A stretch of DNA of 64,000 nt, taken from Calothrix sp. 336/3 (GTDB taxonomy: Bacteria; Cyanobacteriota; Cyanobacteriia; Cyanobacteriales; Nostocaceae). Position 1 is the stretch's first letter. Each line of letters begins with the position of its first letter. The translations under genes were made by a program, and so were the position numbers. The notes beneath the pieces were generated by a model. It was not told the origin of the DNA. It saw only the letters and a list, made by a program, of their open reading frames with translations, and ran no database searches. The DNA is taken from positions 248,001-312,000 of the forward strand of contig NZ_CP011382.1 of the NCBI RefSeq assembly GCF_000734895.2, given 5' to 3'. This document shows positions 62,353 to 64,000 of this stretch, piece after piece.

Positions 62353-62831
62353 GCCACCATATACTCAGGTGTGATCTCAAATCTAATTGTAGTGGCTGCC
62401 CAATCCTTCAAATCCGGTGCTAGCCAAATTAGTTTGCGCAAAATATCATCATTCACCCAAAGAATTACCGGAAACTGAAAACGTTTGGGGAACTCATCGC
62501 GCATCTGATTTGTGGAGATAATCAATTGATTAATCGCAGTTACAGATTCTAAACCTCGTACCATCAACGCACTTGGTTTACTATCACCCAAAGCATTCGC
62601 CATGGTAGTATACAGCGTCTGCGCCGTTGCTGGAACTTGAATCTCAGCAATTACTCCAGGAGAAAATTCTTCCATCAAACTCAGTAATTGCTGTTGCTTA
62701 TTTACGGAATTACAGCAAGCTAACACCAAGGAAAATTGCCCCTGGGAAAACCTAACTATCCGCCCTAACCTCTGGGTGGCAGATGGGGCGCTGATTTTGC
62801 TGTTTTGGGAATCAATTAAGCTAATCATCAA
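62349..62831 (-). CDS. Stand-alone N-terminal domain of a large cyanobacterial ATPase/TPR-type protein
   Basis: A 160-residue protein. From memory, stretches such as RLGRIVRFSQGQFSLVLACC, LMVRGLESVTAINQLIISTN and FPVILWVNDDILRKLIWLAP with DLKDWAATTIRFEI are found at the N-terminus of much longer cyanobacterial TPR- or CHAT-containing proteins. Here the frame stops at residue 160, 4 bp inside the end of the converging TpsB gene, so the rest is missing. It may be a truncated gene or a free-standing domain. The start is ATG 62831 or the adjacent ATG codon. Confidence 0.6.
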   Translation of the reverse strand: MMISLIDSQNSKISAPSATQRLGRIVRFSQGQFSLVLACCNSVNKQQQLLSLMEEFSPGVIAEIQVPATAQTLYTTMANALGDSKPSALMVRGLESVTAINQLIISTNQMRDEFPKRFQFPVILWVNDDILRKLIWLAPDLKDWAATTIRFEITPEYMVA

Positions 62832-63028
62832 TTACCCTGAGCCTTACTCAACAATATCATTAGACAATGTCAGCAAAACTACCCATGACAATCTCACCAC
62901 AACGGCGATAGGGTAATTTTGATGACATCTTTCGGACGCTTCATGTCGATTCTACTCACGGTATTTACGGTGAGGGTGGGGTGCATCACCCCACATCTTG
63001 ATTTCCTGGAACTGCGCTCCCGGAATTT

Positions 63029-63934
63029 CTACCCAGGAAACATCTTGACTAAATCATCTCCAGGGATAATGGTTGTGTAAAAAACGTAACCAGAATTGCG
63101 GATATAGCGGCGGTCTTGTTTAATCAGTGCCATAAATTCCCGATGTCCTTGACGCATCCGTCCTACCAAGCAACCAGCGCTGGCATTTTTGATATCGTTT
63201 TGGGGTGCGTCGTAACCCCAGTGTTGGTTAACAGCAAACATCCCTGTATCAGATTTATCGTTCGTGCGTTTGAAATCCTTGTTGAAATCACGGTGAACGG
63301 TAATCGGTGCAACTTGAATCAATGCTTCGTGGCGATCGCCATTACCATGCATCCCGACAGACCAAGATTTATACTGTCCAAACTTGATTCTAGCAGCTCC
63401 ACCAGGATTCATGGGAGTGTAGGTATACTGACTACCGGGTTCTGTGGTGGCTTGCCATTGATTAACGATTTTCGGTACACCATTATTAAATTCAATTACC
63501 ATCCGGCGATCATTGAATGCATTCGGTGCATCATCATTAAGAGTACCGTTTTCATTCATCCCCTCGACATAGACAATATTATATTCTTTAGGCTCGGTAA
63601 ATACTCGATAATTCTTAGAAACCATGTATTTAATAATGCGGCTTGCCAAGTCGTTACCTAAATTCATCGAGGGCTGTGGTAACATTTCCTGTTTCATTTC
63701 CAAGAGTTGCTTGGCTGTAATTGGTCCTAAAAATTCTCGTTCAGAAGCTTTAACCAGTTCCTGAAATTCCTTAAGTGCAGCAATGGACATTAGACCAAAC
63801 TTACCATCCACTGGAGGTTGTAGAAGATTTAAATTGACTAACTGGGATTGAATCTGCTTACTTAAATCAATATCCTTGGCGATCGCGTCGTAAGCTAATT
63901 GATTGTTGGTTTCTAGCAATTGTTCTAGTTTCAT
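63029..63934 (-). CDS. Peptidoglycan-binding protein with Ser-x-Gly-Cys catalytic-like motif
   Basis: A 301-residue protein. Residues about 22-80 form a PG_binding_1-like domain (LVNLNLLQPPVDGKFGLMSI, LKEFQELVKA). The remainder has a beta-rich domain with HRDFNKDFKRTNDKSDTGMF and ASAGCLVGRMRQGHREF: the His ... SxGC order recalls the Cys-His site of YkuD-type L,D-transpeptidases, and NQHWGYD is also conserved-looking. There is no signal peptide, so the protein may act in the cytosol, be released by lysis, or belong to a phage-derived lysin type. The start is ATG 63934 with GGAAAGG upstream. Enzyme class is not settled. Confidence 0.7.
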   Translation of the reverse strand: MKLEQLLETNNQLAYDAIAKDIDLSKQIQSQLVNLNLLQPPVDGKFGLMSIAALKEFQELVKASEREFLGPITAKQLLEMKQEMLPQPSMNLGNDLASRIIKYMVSKNYRVFTEPKEYNIVYVEGMNENGTLNDDAPNAFNDRRMVIEFNNGVPKIVNQWQATTEPGSQYTYTPMNPGGAARIKFGQYKSWSVGMHGNGDRHEALIQVAPITVHRDFNKDFKRTNDKSDTGMFAVNQHWGYDAPQNDIKNASAGCLVGRMRQGHREFMALIKQDRRYIRNSGYVFYTTIIPGDDLVKMFPG

Positions 63935-64000
63935 TGGAACCCTTTCCTTAGTATCAAATATATTTCTTACTTCAGATATAGGGTTGGCAATTTTTGACTT

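Overview
The window is chromosomal DNA of a cyanobacterium, most likely a filamentous Nostocales-type organism. The evidence is the many HIP1 octamers (GCGATCGC) inside and between genes, a moderate G+C content, Nostoc-type small dispersed repeats and heptamer tracts, and gene families typical of that group (DUF3611, GUN4-domain proteins, Uma2 nucleases, a very large multi-GAF/PAS hybrid kinase, phosphoketolase-like enzymes). I see no rRNA, tRNA, CRISPR array, transposase or replication origin.

Layout. 1-2.8 kb: the tail of an unknown gene, a MITE-like repeat, a glutathione S-transferase, a DUF3611 membrane protein and a single-domain response regulator. 3-6.7 kb: a membrane histidine kinase, then a response regulator that combines receiver, winged-helix, Hpt and two further receiver domains. 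6.8-11.3 kb: an AI-2E-type transporter facing a five-gene minus-strand run (103-aa protein, voltage-gated-like ion channel, MscS C-terminal remnant, DUF2254, YjdF-like). 11.3-15.3 kb: DUF1993, a glutathionyl-hydroquinone-reductase-like GST, DUF2834 and an XRE regulator. 15.4-19.7 kb: a large MGH1/GH63-like glycosidase and a GMC oxidoreductase. 20-28 kb: a CPA1 antiporter, two tandem DUF389 proteins, a full-length MscS channel, and a minus-strand operon (short-chain dehydrogenase, aquaporin, membrane-anchored flavin/2Fe-2S reductase). 6.8-28 kb therefore reads as an ion-, osmotic- and redox-stress region.

28-38.7 kb: a second copy of the MITE-like repeat, a mini peptidoglycan-binding protein, an 865-aa membrane protein with four about 100-residue repeats each ending in a Trp triplet, NUDIX, serine acetyltransferase, a secreted protein, an ankyrin-GUN4 fusion, and an HxlR/receiver fusion divergent from a short-chain dehydrogenase. 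38.9-46.4 kb: a phosphoketolase-like enzyme, a TumE-type toxin-antitoxin pair, an AIPR-family defence protein with a restriction-nuclease-like N-terminus, and a glycogen debranching enzyme. 46.5-52.6 kb: a 2016-residue hybrid kinase with CBS, PAS and GAF domains; three GAFs carry cyanobacteriochrome-like cysteine patterns. 53-64 kb: xseA-xseB, glpK, argJ, a membrane GTPase, a Uma2 nuclease, an orphan TpsB outer-membrane transporter, a stand-alone N-terminal domain of a larger protein type, and a peptidoglycan-binding protein.

The most promising leads are the candidate bilin-binding GAFs, the ankyrin-GUN4 fusion, the Trp-triplet repeat protein, the AIPR/TumE islet, a recurring 11-bp-spaced direct-repeat motif upstream of membrane and signalling genes, and an MscS fragment carrying an in-frame small dispersed repeat. 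All assignments come from reading the sequence; no database search was run.
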